DNA of 64,000 nt, taken from contig NZ_CP108381.1 in the NCBI RefSeq assembly GCF_035956715.1, forward strand, positions 4,496,001 through 4,560,000, written 5' to 3'. Below are positions 1 through 9,170 of this stretch, piece after piece. Each line of letters starts with the position of its first letter. Within the stretch, counting starts at the first letter, position 1. The notes below the pieces were generated by a model, which saw only the letters and a program-made list of their open reading frames with translations, was not told the DNA's origin and ran no database searches. The stretch comes from Nocardia sp. NBC_01329 (GTDB lineage: Bacteria > Actinomycetota > Actinomycetes > Mycobacteriales > Mycobacteriaceae). The translations under genes were made by a program, and so were the position numbers.

Positions 1-1
1 T

Positions 2-793
2 TCGCCTACCGCCGACAGCCGCGCCGTGGTCACCGGAGCTTCGTCCGGAATCGGAACCGCACTGGCCACCGAACTGGCCCGGCGGGGTCATTCGCTCATC
101 CTGGTCGCGCGCCGCGGTGAGATCCTCGACGACCTGGCCGGTCGGCTGACCCGCGACCACGGCATCACCGCCGAGGTCCGCGCGGTCGATCTCGCGGATC
201 GGGAACAGCGCGCTCCGCTCACCGAGGAACTCGCCGGACGCGATATCTCCATCCTCTGCAACAACGCGGGAATCGCGACCTTCGGGCCCATAGCCGGCCT
301 GGATCCGGCCTACGAACGCGACCAACTGGAGCTGAACGCCGTCGCCGTCCACGATCTGACCCTGGCCGTTCTGCCCGCGATGCTGACACGGCGTTCCGGA
401 GGCGTCCTGGTGAGCGGATCGGCGGCCGGGAACATGCCTATCCCGAACAACACCACGTATGCGGCGAGCAAGGCGTTCGCCAACACCTTCGCCGAGTCAC
501 TGCGAGGGGAACTGAAGGGTTCCGGGGTACACATCACCCTGCTCGCCCCTGGACCCGTACGCACCGAGGCACCCGACCCCGCCGACGCCTCGCTGGTCGA
601 CCGGATGGTCCCGGACTTCCTCTGGGTGTCCGCCGAGTACACGGCCCGTATCTCGATCGACGCGCTGGCCCGGAACAAGATGCGGGTGGTACCCGGCCTG
701 ATCGGCAAGGGTATGAGCACCGCGGGCAACTACGGCCCGCGGGCGGTCACGGCTCCGATCGCGGGCGCCTTCTACAAGAAGCTCGGCGGCTGA
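2..793 (+). CDS. SDR family NAD(P)-dependent oxidoreductase, 5' end cut by window edge
   Basis: Short-chain dehydrogenase/reductase. The Rossmann motif TGASSGIG lies right at the left edge, the NNAG motif follows about 55 residues later, and the catalytic Ser and YxxxK are seen as SGSAAG and YAASK. The frame is open to the window edge (codons for SPTADSRAVVTG precede the first in-frame GTG at 26), so the true start lies outside and 26 is not a real start. 263 codons are visible, near the usual 250-280. The substrate is unknown. By position next to orn it corresponds to M. tuberculosis Rv2509, an SDR implicated in mycolate reduction in that genus; that functional transfer is inference. Confidence 0.85.
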   Translation, partial: SPTADSRAVVTGASSGIGTALATELARRGHSLILVARRGEILDDLAGRLTRDHGITAEVRAVDLADREQRAPLTEELAGRDISILCNNAGIATFGPIAGLDPAYERDQLELNAVAVHDLTLAVLPAMLTRRSGGVLVSGSAAGNMPIPNNTTYAASKAFANTFAESLRGELKGSGVHITLLAPGPVRTEAPDPADASLVDRMVPDFLWVSAEYTARISIDALARNKMRVVPGLIGKGMSTAGNYGPRAVTAPIAGAFYKKLGG

Positions 794-875
794 TACCGCC
801 GCTCCGGTGAGCTTTCCACACAGCGGGGGTGGCGATTGCGCCAGATGAGCGGGGCGGCTGATTAGGGTGGTGCGA

Positions 876-1517
876 GTGTCGGACAAATTAGTGGTGTGGA
901 TGGATTGCGAGATGACCGGGCTCGACCTGGTCACCGACAAGCTGATCGAGGTGGCCGCCCTGGTGACGGACAGCGATCTGAACGTTCTCGGTGACGGGGT
1001 GGACATTGTGATCCACGCCGACGACGAGGCGCTCGCCGCGATGCCCGAGGTGGTCGCCGATATGCACGCACGGTCCGGGCTCACCGAAGAGGTGCGGCAG
1101 TCCACGGTCACCCTCGCCGAGGCCGAGCGGCAGGTGCTCGACTATGTGAAGCAGTACGCGCCCACTGCTCGTATGGTGCCGCTGGCCGGTAACTCCATCG
1201 CCACCGACCGTGGTTTCATCGCCCGGGACATGCCGGAACTGGACGGGCATCTGCACTACCGGATGATCGACGTCAGCTCGATCAAGGAGTTGTGCCGCCG
1301 CTGGTATCCGCGTATCTATTTCGGCCAGCCGGAGAAGGGCCTGGCCCATCGGGCGCTCGCCGATATCAAGGAATCGATCCGGGAACTCGCGTACTACCGG
1401 CGTACCGCGTTCGTACCCGCGCCCGGGCCCTCGACCGCGGAGATCTCCGCGATCGCCACCGAATTGAGTGCCGGTTCCGACAGCGGGTCCGACCAGGCCG
1501 GGAGCAACTCGGCATAG
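876..1517 (+). CDS. orn: Oligoribonuclease (3'-5' exoribonuclease)
   Basis: DEDDh-family exonuclease that degrades 2-5 nt RNAs and linear c-di-GMP products in the cytoplasm. The catalytic residues are visible: WMDCEMTGLD at the N-terminus, ATDRGF in the middle and HRALADIKESI near the C-terminus. The 213-residue length is typical; the Ser/Gly-rich tail after about residue 190 is a common actinobacterial extension. GTG at 876 is preferred over GTG 867 or 870 because AGGG (864-867) sits 8 nt upstream of it. tRNA-His follows 90 nt downstream, the same order as around M. tuberculosis Rv2511. Confidence 0.93.
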   Translation: MSDKLVVWMDCEMTGLDLVTDKLIEVAALVTDSDLNVLGDGVDIVIHADDEALAAMPEVVADMHARSGLTEEVRQSTVTLAEAERQVLDYVKQYAPTARMVPLAGNSIATDRGFIARDMPELDGHLHYRMIDVSSIKELCRRWYPRIYFGQPEKGLAHRALADIKESIRELAYYRRTAFVPAPGPSTAEISAIATELSAGSDSGSDQAGSNSA

Positions 1518-1603
1518 GTAGAAGAACCGGCACACCGATATCCGATTGGCTTGCCGAGGGGTGGACGCGCTACTATCTAGGCCGCCGGTGCGTAACCGGC
1601 AAT

Positions 1604-1677
1604 GGTGAGTGTAGTTCAGTTGGTAGAGCACCAGGTTGTGATCCTGGATGTCGCGGGTTCGAGTCCCGTCACTCACC
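1604..1677 (+). tRNA. tRNA-His (GTG)
   Basis: Full cloverleaf. The acceptor stem GTGAGTG (1605-1611) pairs with CACTCAC (1670-1676), and G-1 at 1604 faces C73 at 1677, the histidine identity pair. The anticodon stem CCAGG/CCTGG encloses the loop TTGTGAT with anticodon GTG at 1638-1640. The T-arm contains GGTTCGAGTCC. CCA is not encoded. Confidence 0.97.
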
Positions 1678-1684
1678 CTGAAGA

Positions 1685-1715
1685 GCCCGAGGACCTACCG
1701 GTCCTCGGGCTTTTT
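1685..1715 (+). terminator. Rho-independent terminator after tRNA-His
   Basis: Perfect 11-bp stem GCCCGAGGACC (1685-1695) with GGTCCTCGGGC (1700-1710), loop TACC, followed by TTTTT (1711-1715). It also faces the converging DUF4389 gene. Confidence 0.95.
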
Positions 1716-1734
1716 CATCGGGCCGGTAGCAGTC

Positions 1735-2436
1735 TCAGACTTCGGGTTCGCTCGTATCGATCACGGGCGCAACCTCATCCCGGGCACCCTGATCCAATCG
1801 GAACGGCGGGTACTCGTCGCGTAGCAGCGAAGCGTAGGTCTGCACCCGCAGCATCCACCTGTTGATCCCCATCACGAAATCGAACAACCCTTGCGAATAG
1901 CGAGCGGCGAAGAGCAGGCCGACCAGGGCGACGAAGGTGAGAACGCCGATCAGCGGAATACCCGCGGCGCTCGCGGTGGTGCCGGCGTCGTCGAAATCGA
2001 CCAGCCAGGCGGCACCGGTCATCCCGCCGATGATCAGGTAGTGCGGAATCGCCAGCAGCCACCATTTCACCAGCACCAGGCCGCGACGCAGAGTCGGCGG
2101 ATAGTCGACGGCCAGATCCGCCGGATAGTCGTCGTCGGCCGACAGCGAGAACGGCGGATACCTGTCGGTCCCGGCAGGCGACCAGGCGTAGTAGCTCACG
2201 CGCCAGGTCCACCGGATGACGCCGACGCTGTAGTCGAACAGGGCGCGGGGGTACTTGCCGGTGAACAGGATCGCGAAGAACGCGATCACCGTGACCACCG
2301 CGTAACCGATGTGCAGGAAGAACAGGACTATGTAGTGCGGAATGGCGAGAAACCATTTCACGATCCACATCCAGCGCGATAGCGCGGGGTCCAGATCGCC
2401 GCGGACTCGGACCGGGTATTCGGCGGGAGCAGGCAT
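1735..2436 (-). CDS. DUF4389 membrane protein
   Basis: 233-residue integral membrane protein made of two similar halves. Each half carries a WxxKWxLAIPHY motif (WIVKWFLAIPHY and LVKWWLLAIPHY), followed by hydrophobic helices and a short YPPFxL or YPxxLFD stretch, which is the DUF4389 pattern. The function is unknown. ATG at 2436 is chosen: AAGGAG lies 11 nt upstream of it but only 2 nt from the alternative TTG at 2445. The gene ends just left of the bidirectional region with the tRNA-His terminator. Confidence 0.8.
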   Translation of the reverse strand: MPAPAEYPVRVRGDLDPALSRWMWIVKWFLAIPHYIVLFFLHIGYAVVTVIAFFAILFTGKYPRALFDYSVGVIRWTWRVSYYAWSPAGTDRYPPFSLSADDDYPADLAVDYPPTLRRGLVLVKWWLLAIPHYLIIGGMTGAAWLVDFDDAGTTASAAGIPLIGVLTFVALVGLLFAARYSQGLFDFVMGINRWMLRVQTYASLLRDEYPPFRLDQGARDEVAPVIDTSEPEV

Positions 2437-2603
2437 CGTGATCAACGCTCCTTAGAGGGTGCTGGTCCGGCCGACCCAACCGGCTCGACCGCCCCTCAAT
2501 TGTGAGGTATCACACACTTTTTCGTGTTCATCCCGCCGTACCGACACGGCATCGAGATCAATCGACTGCCGAACCAGCCTCCGGCTGCGGCCGCCGGCGC
2601 GCC

Positions 2604-3653
2604 CTACCTGGCCGGAGTCTTCTCGAAGCCGTCCAGCGCGGCGAGGCGCGGCAAGGCGCCCGGATGCTGCGCGTTCAGCCAACTGATCAGTTCTTCGCGA
2701 ACAGCACAGCGCAGCGACCACACCGCATCCGAATCACGACCGGTCATCGATGCCCGGACCTCGATACCGGTGGGGGTGCTGTCGGTCACCAGCAGATTCC
2801 AGCTGCGGCCGTCCCAATCGGGGTGGTCGCTCAGGTATTCGTAGAGATGTTCCCGCAGATCGGATACCGGGGTGCTGTGGTCCAGATGCAGGAATACGGT
2901 GCCGGTGAGTTCCGGGCCGCCCCGCGACCAATTCTCGTAGGGCTTGCTGTTGAAGTACGACACCGGCATCGTCAGCCGGCGATCGTCCCAGATACGGACC
3001 GTGAGGAAGGACAGGGAGATCTCCTCGACGGTGCCCATCTCACCCTCGACCACGACCGTGTCACCGATCTTCACCGAATCACCGAAGGCGATCTGCAAAC
3101 CGGCCATCAGGTTGCTGAGAGTGGATTGGGCGGCCACACCGGCGATGATGCCGATGATGCCGGCCGAGGCGAGCAGCGAGGTACCCAGTACGCGCAGCCC
3201 CGGGAACAGGATCAGCATGGCGATAGCCGCGGTCGCGACCGCCAGAATCGCGGTTGTGATCCGGCGGATCAGGGTGAACTGGGTGTTCAGCTGGCGTACC
3301 CGGCGGGGATCACGGGCGCGGCGGGAGTAACTGTTGAGCAGGCCGTCGGCCACCGCGTCGGCTATCCGGACGACCAGCCAGACCGCCGACATGGTGACCA
3401 TGGTGGCCAGCACGCTGAGTATCACCACGTCCTGCCGGAGGTCGAGTTCGGCCAGCGGGTACGTGATACGCAGCGCCGCGAAACCCAGGAACAATTGCAG
3501 CGGCAACTGGACCCGTCGCAACAGGCTCGGGATGGTGGTCTTCGGGTGCCTGGCCGACCAGTACCGGAGCCCGCGGTCGATGGCCCAGCCGATCGCGATG
3601 GTCACTATCAGCGTGCCCCCGAATACGATCAGCAGCCGTATCACGTTCTCCAC
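2604..3653 (-). CDS. MscS-type mechanosensitive ion channel
   Basis: 349-residue small-conductance mechanosensitive channel. Several N-terminal membrane helices lead into the pore-lining TM3 region rich in Gly and Ala, then the conserved MscS beta domain (QSTLSNLMAGLQIAF, followed by FSDSVKIGD-like GDSVKIGDTV, and MPVSYFNSKPYENWSR). It releases solutes on hypo-osmotic shock. GTG at 3653 is preferred to GTG 3662: GAGGAG is 8 nt from 3653 but abuts 3662. A 3-codon difference is not critical. No neighbours share its operon. Confidence 0.88.
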   Translation of the reverse strand: MENVIRLLIVFGGTLIVTIAIGWAIDRGLRYWSARHPKTTIPSLLRRVQLPLQLFLGFAALRITYPLAELDLRQDVVILSVLATMVTMSAVWLVVRIADAVADGLLNSYSRRARDPRRVRQLNTQFTLIRRITTAILAVATAAIAMLILFPGLRVLGTSLLASAGIIGIIAGVAAQSTLSNLMAGLQIAFGDSVKIGDTVVVEGEMGTVEEISLSFLTVRIWDDRRLTMPVSYFNSKPYENWSRGGPELTGTVFLHLDHSTPVSDLREHLYEYLSDHPDWDGRSWNLLVTDSTPTGIEVRASMTGRDSDAVWSLRCAVREELISWLNAQHPGALPRLAALDGFEKTPAR

Positions 3654-3787
3654 TGCGTCCACTCCTCAGTCACCCATCGCTCGTTCAGGAACCCACGCAC
3701 AAGGCTACAGTTCGATAACGACGGATCACTACCAGTCACGGGGATCGCAGAGACAGGGTGGACGGATACGGGCCGGCCGCGGCCGGG

Positions 3788-4108
3788 TTACTGCGGGGCC
3801 TGCCCCTGGGCCGAATACAACCGCACCTCGCCCGCGTCGCCGAGGAACGCGTTGACGAGCATCACCCGCTCGGCTCGCAGTTCCGCCTCGTCGGGTGCGG
3901 TGGTGGTGATGGATATCTGCGGGATGGCCGCCCAGTTCACGACATAGCGCTCCGGTGGCCCGTCATCGTCGGACAACCGGGCCAGCCGGAAGACCGATAC
4001 GGTCTTGCGCTCCATCAGGTCGCGAACCACCTCGGCGATCCGCTCGGGATCCTCCAACGCGAAGAAGAAGCCGAAGGTCAGCTCCGGTGAGGAGATGTAG
4101 GCGGGCAC
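3788..4108 (-). CDS. Conserved small protein of unknown function
   Basis: 106-residue acidic soluble protein with no signal peptide or membrane segment. The codon pattern, with G or C in third positions, supports it as coding, and the frame fits between two larger minus-strand genes. The N-terminus has a hydrophobic, aromatic stretch (LTFGFFFALEDPERI). I do not recognise the family. The start is GTG at 4108 with a weak ribosome-binding site. Confidence 0.6.
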   Translation of the reverse strand: MPAYISSPELTFGFFFALEDPERIAEVVRDLMERKTVSVFRLARLSDDDGPPERYVVNWAAIPQISITTTAPDEAELRAERVMLVNAFLGDAGEVRLYSAQGQAPQ

Positions 4109-4175
4109 GACCAGAGGCTAGCCCATGGATAACCGCCCGATGTGAGTTGTCCCACCGAGCGGTTCCCGGATCGGA

Positions 4176-4508
4176 TCAGTACCGACTGCCGGAGGGTCCG
4201 GGATCGACGGTCTCGGCGTCGACGATATCGGCGGCCGTTACGACCCCGGATTCCTGAACCGGTGCGGACCCGGAGACGTCGTCCCGCACACCGGCCGGAT
4301 CTTCGCGTCCCTCGGTCGCGGCGGCGTCACGCCGGGCTGCGGCGGCGGCCTCGTTCATCTCGATGGCGTCGGTGATCCACTCGCCGATCTCGCGGGTCAC
4401 CTCCGAAACCGTGCCCGTGATGATCCCGGCGATATTGCCGACCCGGCGCGCGCCCGACGAGGTGAGTTCCTGGATCAGATCCTTGTTGGCCTCGAATTTG
4501 CCGATCAT
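4176..4508 (-). CDS. Small unknown protein translationally coupled to the desaturase
   Basis: 110-residue protein starting MIGKFEANKD, with a Gly/Ile-rich middle (NIAGIITGTVSEV) that could lie on a membrane or form an amphipathic helix, then an Ala/Asp/Glu-rich low-complexity tail. ATG at 4508 shares one base with the desaturase stop (TGATG), so it is very likely co-translated with the desaturase. The frame is open upstream inside the desaturase, but that part is shadow. A role in fatty acid desaturation is inferred only from position. Confidence 0.65.
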   Translation of the reverse strand: MIGKFEANKDLIQELTSSGARRVGNIAGIITGTVSEVTREIGEWITDAIEMNEAAAAARRDAAATEGREDPAGVRDDVSGSAPVQESGVVTAADIVDAETVDPGPSGSRY

Positions 4509-5692
4509 CACACGCCCGCTTCGGTTGGACTCTGCTGACGCATCACGATAACACCGGACGTGGGCTGTTTCCGCAGCGCAGCGGGCAGGAACTTGGCCAG
4601 CCGGGACTCCTGCACCCGGGGCGGGAGAGCGAGCTGGAAGATCTTCGCCCACACCGAGCCGATCTGCTTACCGAGCGGTCCGGTGTTGTAGGGCAGCCCG
4701 AACTTCTCGCACAGTGCGCGGACCTCCGGCGCTATCTGCGGGTACCGGTTGGCCGGCAGATCCGGGAACAGGTGGTGCTCGATCTGGTGCGAGAGGTTTC
4801 CGGACATGATGTGGAACAGCGGGCTACCGGAGATATTGGCCGAGCCGAGCATCTGCCGGACATACCATTCGCCGCGGGTTTCCTCAGCGGTCTCCTCTTC
4901 GGTGAACGTCTGCACACCGGAAGGGAAATGACCACAGAATATGATCGAGTACGCCCATACGTTGCGCACCAGGTTGGCCGTCGCGTTCCCGGCCAGGGTC
5001 GAGAGGAAGAGCGGACCGGTCAGCAGCGGGAAGGCCACATAGTCCTTGAGGACCTGCCGGCCCGATTTACGTAGTTGACCCTTGATCAGCGGTTTGAGGT
5101 CCGACCAGCTGCGCTTGCCCTTGACGATGTTGTCCGCCTCGAGGTCGTGCAGCATCACGCCCCATTCGAAGAACACCATCAGCAGGAAGGCGTACACCGG
5201 GTTGCCCAGGTAGTACGGGTTCCAGTCCTGTCCCTCGTCGATGCGCAGCACGCCGTAACCGATATCCCGATCGCGACCGTGGATGTTGGTGTAGGTGTGG
5301 TGCATGTAGTTGTGGGAATGCTTCCACTGGTCCCCGGGGCAGACGTTGTCCCATTCGAAGACCCGCGAGTTGAGGCCCGGTTCCCGCATCCAGTCGTACT
5401 GGCCGTGCATGACGTTGTGGCCGATCTCCATATTGTCGAGGATCTTCGACACGCTCAGCGCCGCCACACCCGCCAGCCAGAACGGTGGCAGGAAGCCCAG
5501 ATACATCAGTCCGCGCCCGGCGATCTCGAAACCACGCTGCGCCTTGATGATGTCGTAGATGTACTCGCGGTCGCGTTCGCCCAGATCGGCGACCACACGG
5601 GCGCGCAGTTCGTCGAGGGCCCGGCCGATCTCCTCGACCTGGTCGGGCGAGAGGACCAGCGGTCCGTCCTTGGTCTCGGTGAGAATGGTCAT
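4508..5692 (-). CDS. desA3: Membrane acyl-CoA (stearoyl-CoA delta-9) desaturase, DesA3-like
   Basis: 394-residue di-iron membrane desaturase. The three histidine boxes are visible: HNVMH near residue 93, HSHNYMHH near 125 and HQIEHH near 301, with hydrophobic hairpins between them. Family members insert a cis double bond into CoA-linked C16-C18 chains using O2 and electrons from a reductase. GGGGAG six bases before ATG 5692 fixes the start. The adjacent upstream reductase (25-nt gap) is arranged as in the M. tuberculosis Rv3230c-Rv3229c pair, which supports DesA3. It is probably controlled from the promoter/operator near 6830. Confidence 0.9.
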   Translation of the reverse strand: MTILTETKDGPLVLSPDQVEEIGRALDELRARVVADLGERDREYIYDIIKAQRGFEIAGRGLMYLGFLPPFWLAGVAALSVSKILDNMEIGHNVMHGQYDWMREPGLNSRVFEWDNVCPGDQWKHSHNYMHHTYTNIHGRDRDIGYGVLRIDEGQDWNPYYLGNPVYAFLLMVFFEWGVMLHDLEADNIVKGKRSWSDLKPLIKGQLRKSGRQVLKDYVAFPLLTGPLFLSTLAGNATANLVRNVWAYSIIFCGHFPSGVQTFTEEETAEETRGEWYVRQMLGSANISGSPLFHIMSGNLSHQIEHHLFPDLPANRYPQIAPEVRALCEKFGLPYNTGPLGKQIGSVWAKIFQLALPPRVQESRLAKFLPAALRKQPTSGVIVMRQQSPTEAGV

Positions 5693-5717
5693 CTGTTTCT
5701 CCCCTTCGTCTCAGATG

Positions 5718-6776
5718 TCAGATTTCGATGTCCACGTCGCCGACGGCGGCCTGGACACAGAGTTGGATGGGCTGGTCGGGGTCGGCCTCCAGTTCGCCGG
5801 TACGCAGGTTGCGGGTGCACCCGCTGCGCCGGACCGAAGTGCACGAGAAGCAGATCCCCATCCGGCAACCGAACTCCGGGCGCAGTCCGGCGCCCTCGGC
5901 CTGCTCGAGCAGCGAGGCTCCGGCGTTCTCCGCGGTTACCCCGCTGGCGGAGAAGGTGGTGGTCCCGTCCACCTCGGCGCTGTCCACCGCGACGGTGGAA
6001 GCCACGAACTCCTCGGTGTGCAGGCGTTCACTCAGGTCCGCGCCGGAATAGACGTCACGAACCGACTCCATCAGTGGCGGCGGTCCGCACAGGTAGGTCT
6101 GCGCTTCGGCGAACCAGGGAGCCACCCGCACGAGCTCGTCGTGATCGAAACCTCGGCCGTCTCGTTCCGGGTACCGCATCTCGACGGCGATATTCGGATG
6201 GGCGGCAGCGATTTCGGCGAGTTCCGCATGATGTGGCACCAGTTCGGGTGACCGTGCGTAGTGCAGGAATACCACGTCACCGGAATATCCCTCGTCGACG
6301 AGGGTGCGCAGCATGGACAGCACGGGCGTGATGCCGCTGCCCCCGCTGATCAGCAGGACTCGCGCGGGCCGGTGGTCCGGGAGGTGGAACACCCCGGACG
6401 CCGGTTCGAGGTCCACGATCATGCCGGGGCGGGCGTGTTCGTGCAGATACCGCGACACCAGACCGTGTGGATGGACGCGGAGGGTGAGATCGAGCCGACG
6501 CCGGCGGTCGTGCTGGGAGTTCACCGGCGAGTAGCAGCGCAGATGCCGCACCCCTTCGATCACCACGCCCAGCTGCAGGAACTGACCGGCGCGCAACCCG
6601 TCCCACTGCCGGGTCGGGCGCAGGCTCAGCGAGATCGTTCCCGGGACCGAGCGGTCCACCGAGATGATCCGGGCCCGCATATCGCGGACGGTGAGCATCG
6701 GGCGCACCAGTTCCAGGTATCGGTCCACCGGATGCGGAGTGGTCAGAGTCTGTACCAGATCGAGGAGGGCCACCAT
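5718..6776 (-). CDS. Ferredoxin-type oxidoreductase (FAD, NAD(P), 2Fe-2S), desaturase electron donor
   Basis: 352-residue single-chain reductase. It has an N-terminal FAD-binding domain (LRCYSPVNS, the RxYS-type flavin motif), a central NAD(P)-binding domain (SGGSGITPVLSM) and a C-terminal 2Fe-2S ferredoxin domain with CRMGICFSC and a fourth Cys in PIQLCVQ. This matches Rv3230c, which passes NADPH electrons to DesA3. ATG 6776 has GGAG 7 nt upstream; the alternative GTG 6806 has none. It is the first gene of the reductase-desaturase-110 aa operon. Confidence 0.9.
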   Translation of the reverse strand: MVALLDLVQTLTTPHPVDRYLELVRPMLTVRDMRARIISVDRSVPGTISLSLRPTRQWDGLRAGQFLQLGVVIEGVRHLRCYSPVNSQHDRRRRLDLTLRVHPHGLVSRYLHEHARPGMIVDLEPASGVFHLPDHRPARVLLISGGSGITPVLSMLRTLVDEGYSGDVVFLHYARSPELVPHHAELAEIAAAHPNIAVEMRYPERDGRGFDHDELVRVAPWFAEAQTYLCGPPPLMESVRDVYSGADLSERLHTEEFVASTVAVDSAEVDGTTTFSASGVTAENAGASLLEQAEGAGLRPEFGCRMGICFSCTSVRRSGCTRNLRTGELEADPDQPIQLCVQAAVGDVDIEI

Positions 6777-6829
6777 GGGAGTTCTCCGTCCCTGTCTGTC
6801 GGTCACGTCACGAGCTTGAACTCATTTCG

Positions 6830-6845
6830 GTGTACGACTGTACAC
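6830..6845. promoter_or_regulatory. Palindromic operator candidate for the divergent TetR regulator
   Basis: GTGTAC-GACT-GTACAC is a perfect 6-bp inverted repeat with a 4-nt spacer in the intergenic region between the reductase (minus) and tetR (plus). FabR/DesT-type TetR regulators of unsaturated fatty acid synthesis bind palindromes built on GTACA/TGTAC, so this is the best operator candidate. Binding is not shown. Confidence 0.6.
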
Positions 6846-6925
6846 TCAACTAGTGTGCCGGATGCCCCGCCGGAACTGTCAACCAGGAACAGGTGTGACG
6901 CGGACAACAAAAAGGAGAAGGGCAA

Positions 6926-7561
6926 ATGGTGAACGGCTGTATGCTCACTGAAATGACGGATCAGGGAGCGAGCCGCGTCGAGCGCAAGGAGCGCACCCGG
7001 CAGGCCCTACTCGTCGGCACGCTGGCGCTGGCCGCCGAACGCGGTTTCGGCGCACTGAGCCTGCGCGAGATCGCCCGCTCGGCCGGTATCGTCCCGACGG
7101 CCTTCTATCGGCATTTCGACTCACTGGACGACCTCGGCGCCACCCTGGTGGACGAAGGCGTCCAGGCCTTGCGATTGGCGTTGCGGCAACTGCGGCGAAC
7201 ACCCGACGCCCGGCTCTCGGAGACGGTGCGTTTCGTGTTCGGCGAGGTCGGCCGGAAACGGGAGCTGTACGGGTTCCTGATCCGTGAGCAGCGCGGTGGC
7301 AGTCCGGCGCTGCGTTCGGCGATCGCACTGGAATTACAACTGATCGTGCGCGAACTGGTGGCCGACCTGTCCCGTATTCCGGCACTGGACGACTGGTCAC
7401 CGGGCAATCTGGAGGTGGCGGCCGACCTGCTGGTCGCGACAGTGATCGACGGCATCGCCGACTATGTGGGCGCGACCCCGCGCGAGGAACAACCGGTCAT
7501 CGACCGCACCATTCAGCAGATCCGACTCGTCGCCCTCGGGATGGGGGCCTGGAAGCCCTGA
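6926..7561 (+). CDS. TetR family regulator, FabR/DesT-like, of the desaturase operon
   Basis: 211-residue TetR-type repressor. The N-terminal helix-turn-helix covers residues about 25-70 (FGALSLREIARSAGIVPTAF followed by YRHFDSLDDL). The IVPTAFYRHF variant and the REQRGGSPALR stretch resemble FabR/DesT regulators, which sense acyl-CoA saturation. The ATG at 6926 has AAAGGAG 8 nt upstream. It is divergent from the reductase-desaturase operon, with the GTGTAC palindrome between. Control of desaturation is inferred from these two facts. Confidence 0.85.
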   Translation: MVNGCMLTEMTDQGASRVERKERTRQALLVGTLALAAERGFGALSLREIARSAGIVPTAFYRHFDSLDDLGATLVDEGVQALRLALRQLRRTPDARLSETVRFVFGEVGRKRELYGFLIREQRGGSPALRSAIALELQLIVRELVADLSRIPALDDWSPGNLEVAADLLVATVIDGIADYVGATPREEQPVIDRTIQQIRLVALGMGAWKP

Positions 7562-7584
7562 ACACACACCGGCTCGGCATCGCC

Positions 7585-8922
7585 TCACCCGACGGATGTG
7601 TGTGCCGGCTCCTTACTCCCCGAGACGTCCGGAGCCGGGACGAACAGCAGAGCGACGAGCCCGGCCCCCAACACCACCAGCAGGCCCCCGATACCGGCGC
7701 GATCGGTCCCGAAAGCCCAGACGAACAGACCGAACAAGGTAGGTGCCAGAAACGAGGCGGCCCGCCCGGTGGTGGTGTAGAGCCCGAACAACTGCCCCTC
7801 CCGCCCGGGTGGCGTCAAACGGGCGAGGAAGGACCGCGCCGAGGCCTGCGCGGGACCGACGAACAACGTCAGGGCCAGGCCGAAGATCCAGAACATGGTG
7901 GCCCCCGACACCACCAGCAACATCGCCCCACACACCACCGACGCCAGCAGCGATACCGCGATCACGCGTTTCGGCCCGACAGTATCGTCGAACCGGCCGG
8001 CCACGATCGCACCCAGCGCCGCCGCGACATTGGCCGCGATACCGAACAGCAGTACATCGGAGTCGCTGATCCCGTACACCTTCACGGCCAGCACCGCGCC
8101 GAAGGCGAAAACACCGGCCAAGCCGTCCCGGAACACGGCGCTGGCGAGCAGAAACCAGATGACGGTGCGATCCAGCGCCCACAGCTCACGCAGATCCCGC
8201 CACAGCACCCGATAGGAACCCAGCAGGCCCGCGCTCGCCGCCCCGGGATCGGCCCGGGTGCGGGGCACCTCCGGGACCGCGAACAGCACCGGCAGGGCGA
8301 AGACGGCGAACCAGACGGCGGCCAGCAGCACGACCAACCGAATGTTCAACCCGCCCTCGGTGGCGACACCGAGCAACCCCCGCTCCGGTCCATCGCCGGC
8401 GATGAACCCGAAGTAGCAGATCAGCAGCAGGACGATCCCGCCGAAGTAACCCATGGCCCAGCCGAATCCGGAGACCCGGCCCAGCGTCTCGGGGGTGGAC
8501 ACCTGGCGCAGCATCGCGTTGTACGGCACGGTCGCGAGCTCGAAGAAAACCGACCCCAGCGCGAGCAACACCAACCCGAGCCACAGGTAGGTGTACTCGT
8601 CCCGGACGAAGAACATCGCCGCCGTCAGAACCACGACGACACCGGTCATGATCCCGAGCGAACGCTTGCGGCTCGCGGTCGCGTCGAAACGCTGACCGGT
8701 GACCGGCGCGGTGACCGCGACGATCAACCCGGCGAGTCCGAGCGCCCACCCCAGCCAGGCGCTGGCGGCGATACCGCCCGGCAGATCGTCGCCCACGCTG
8801 TCGGTGAGATACACGGCGAAGACGAAGGTGATGATCACGGCGTTGAACGCGGCGGACCCCCAGTCCCACAGTCCCCACGCGACCACCTGCCCGCGCCCCA
8901 CCCGCGCGTTCGCCTCGCTCAT
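7585..8922 (-). CDS. MFS transporter
   Basis: 445-residue major facilitator with about 12 hydrophobic segments. An early AWGLWDWGSAAFNAVI stretch and a long central loop (around residues 205-235) separate two six-helix halves. This N-terminal signature is shared with the UMF1/Atg22-like branch of the MFS. The substrate is unknown. ATG at 8922 begins MSEANARVG; the open frame upstream has unlike composition. It converges on tetR, with about 20 nt between the stops. Confidence 0.85.
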   Translation of the reverse strand: MSEANARVGRGQVVAWGLWDWGSAAFNAVIITFVFAVYLTDSVGDDLPGGIAASAWLGWALGLAGLIVAVTAPVTGQRFDATASRKRSLGIMTGVVVVLTAAMFFVRDEYTYLWLGLVLLALGSVFFELATVPYNAMLRQVSTPETLGRVSGFGWAMGYFGGIVLLLICYFGFIAGDGPERGLLGVATEGGLNIRLVVLLAAVWFAVFALPVLFAVPEVPRTRADPGAASAGLLGSYRVLWRDLRELWALDRTVIWFLLASAVFRDGLAGVFAFGAVLAVKVYGISDSDVLLFGIAANVAAALGAIVAGRFDDTVGPKRVIAVSLLASVVCGAMLLVVSGATMFWIFGLALTLFVGPAQASARSFLARLTPPGREGQLFGLYTTTGRAASFLAPTLFGLFVWAFGTDRAGIGGLLVVLGAGLVALLFVPAPDVSGSKEPAHTSVG

Positions 8923-9097
8923 ACCGCGCACCCTAATGGATTCGTGGCAGACAGGGCGGGCTACGGCCGAGGGGCCGATGACCGGGCCGGAGCCACGGTC
9001 GAAGTACGACAAGATAGCGGGTTGATCACGTATGGGGCAGTTGAATGTACGGGTGCCGAACGCAAACCCTATAGTCGTAATGTCTTTCGACTCGAAG

Positions 9098-9170
<73 letters not shown>

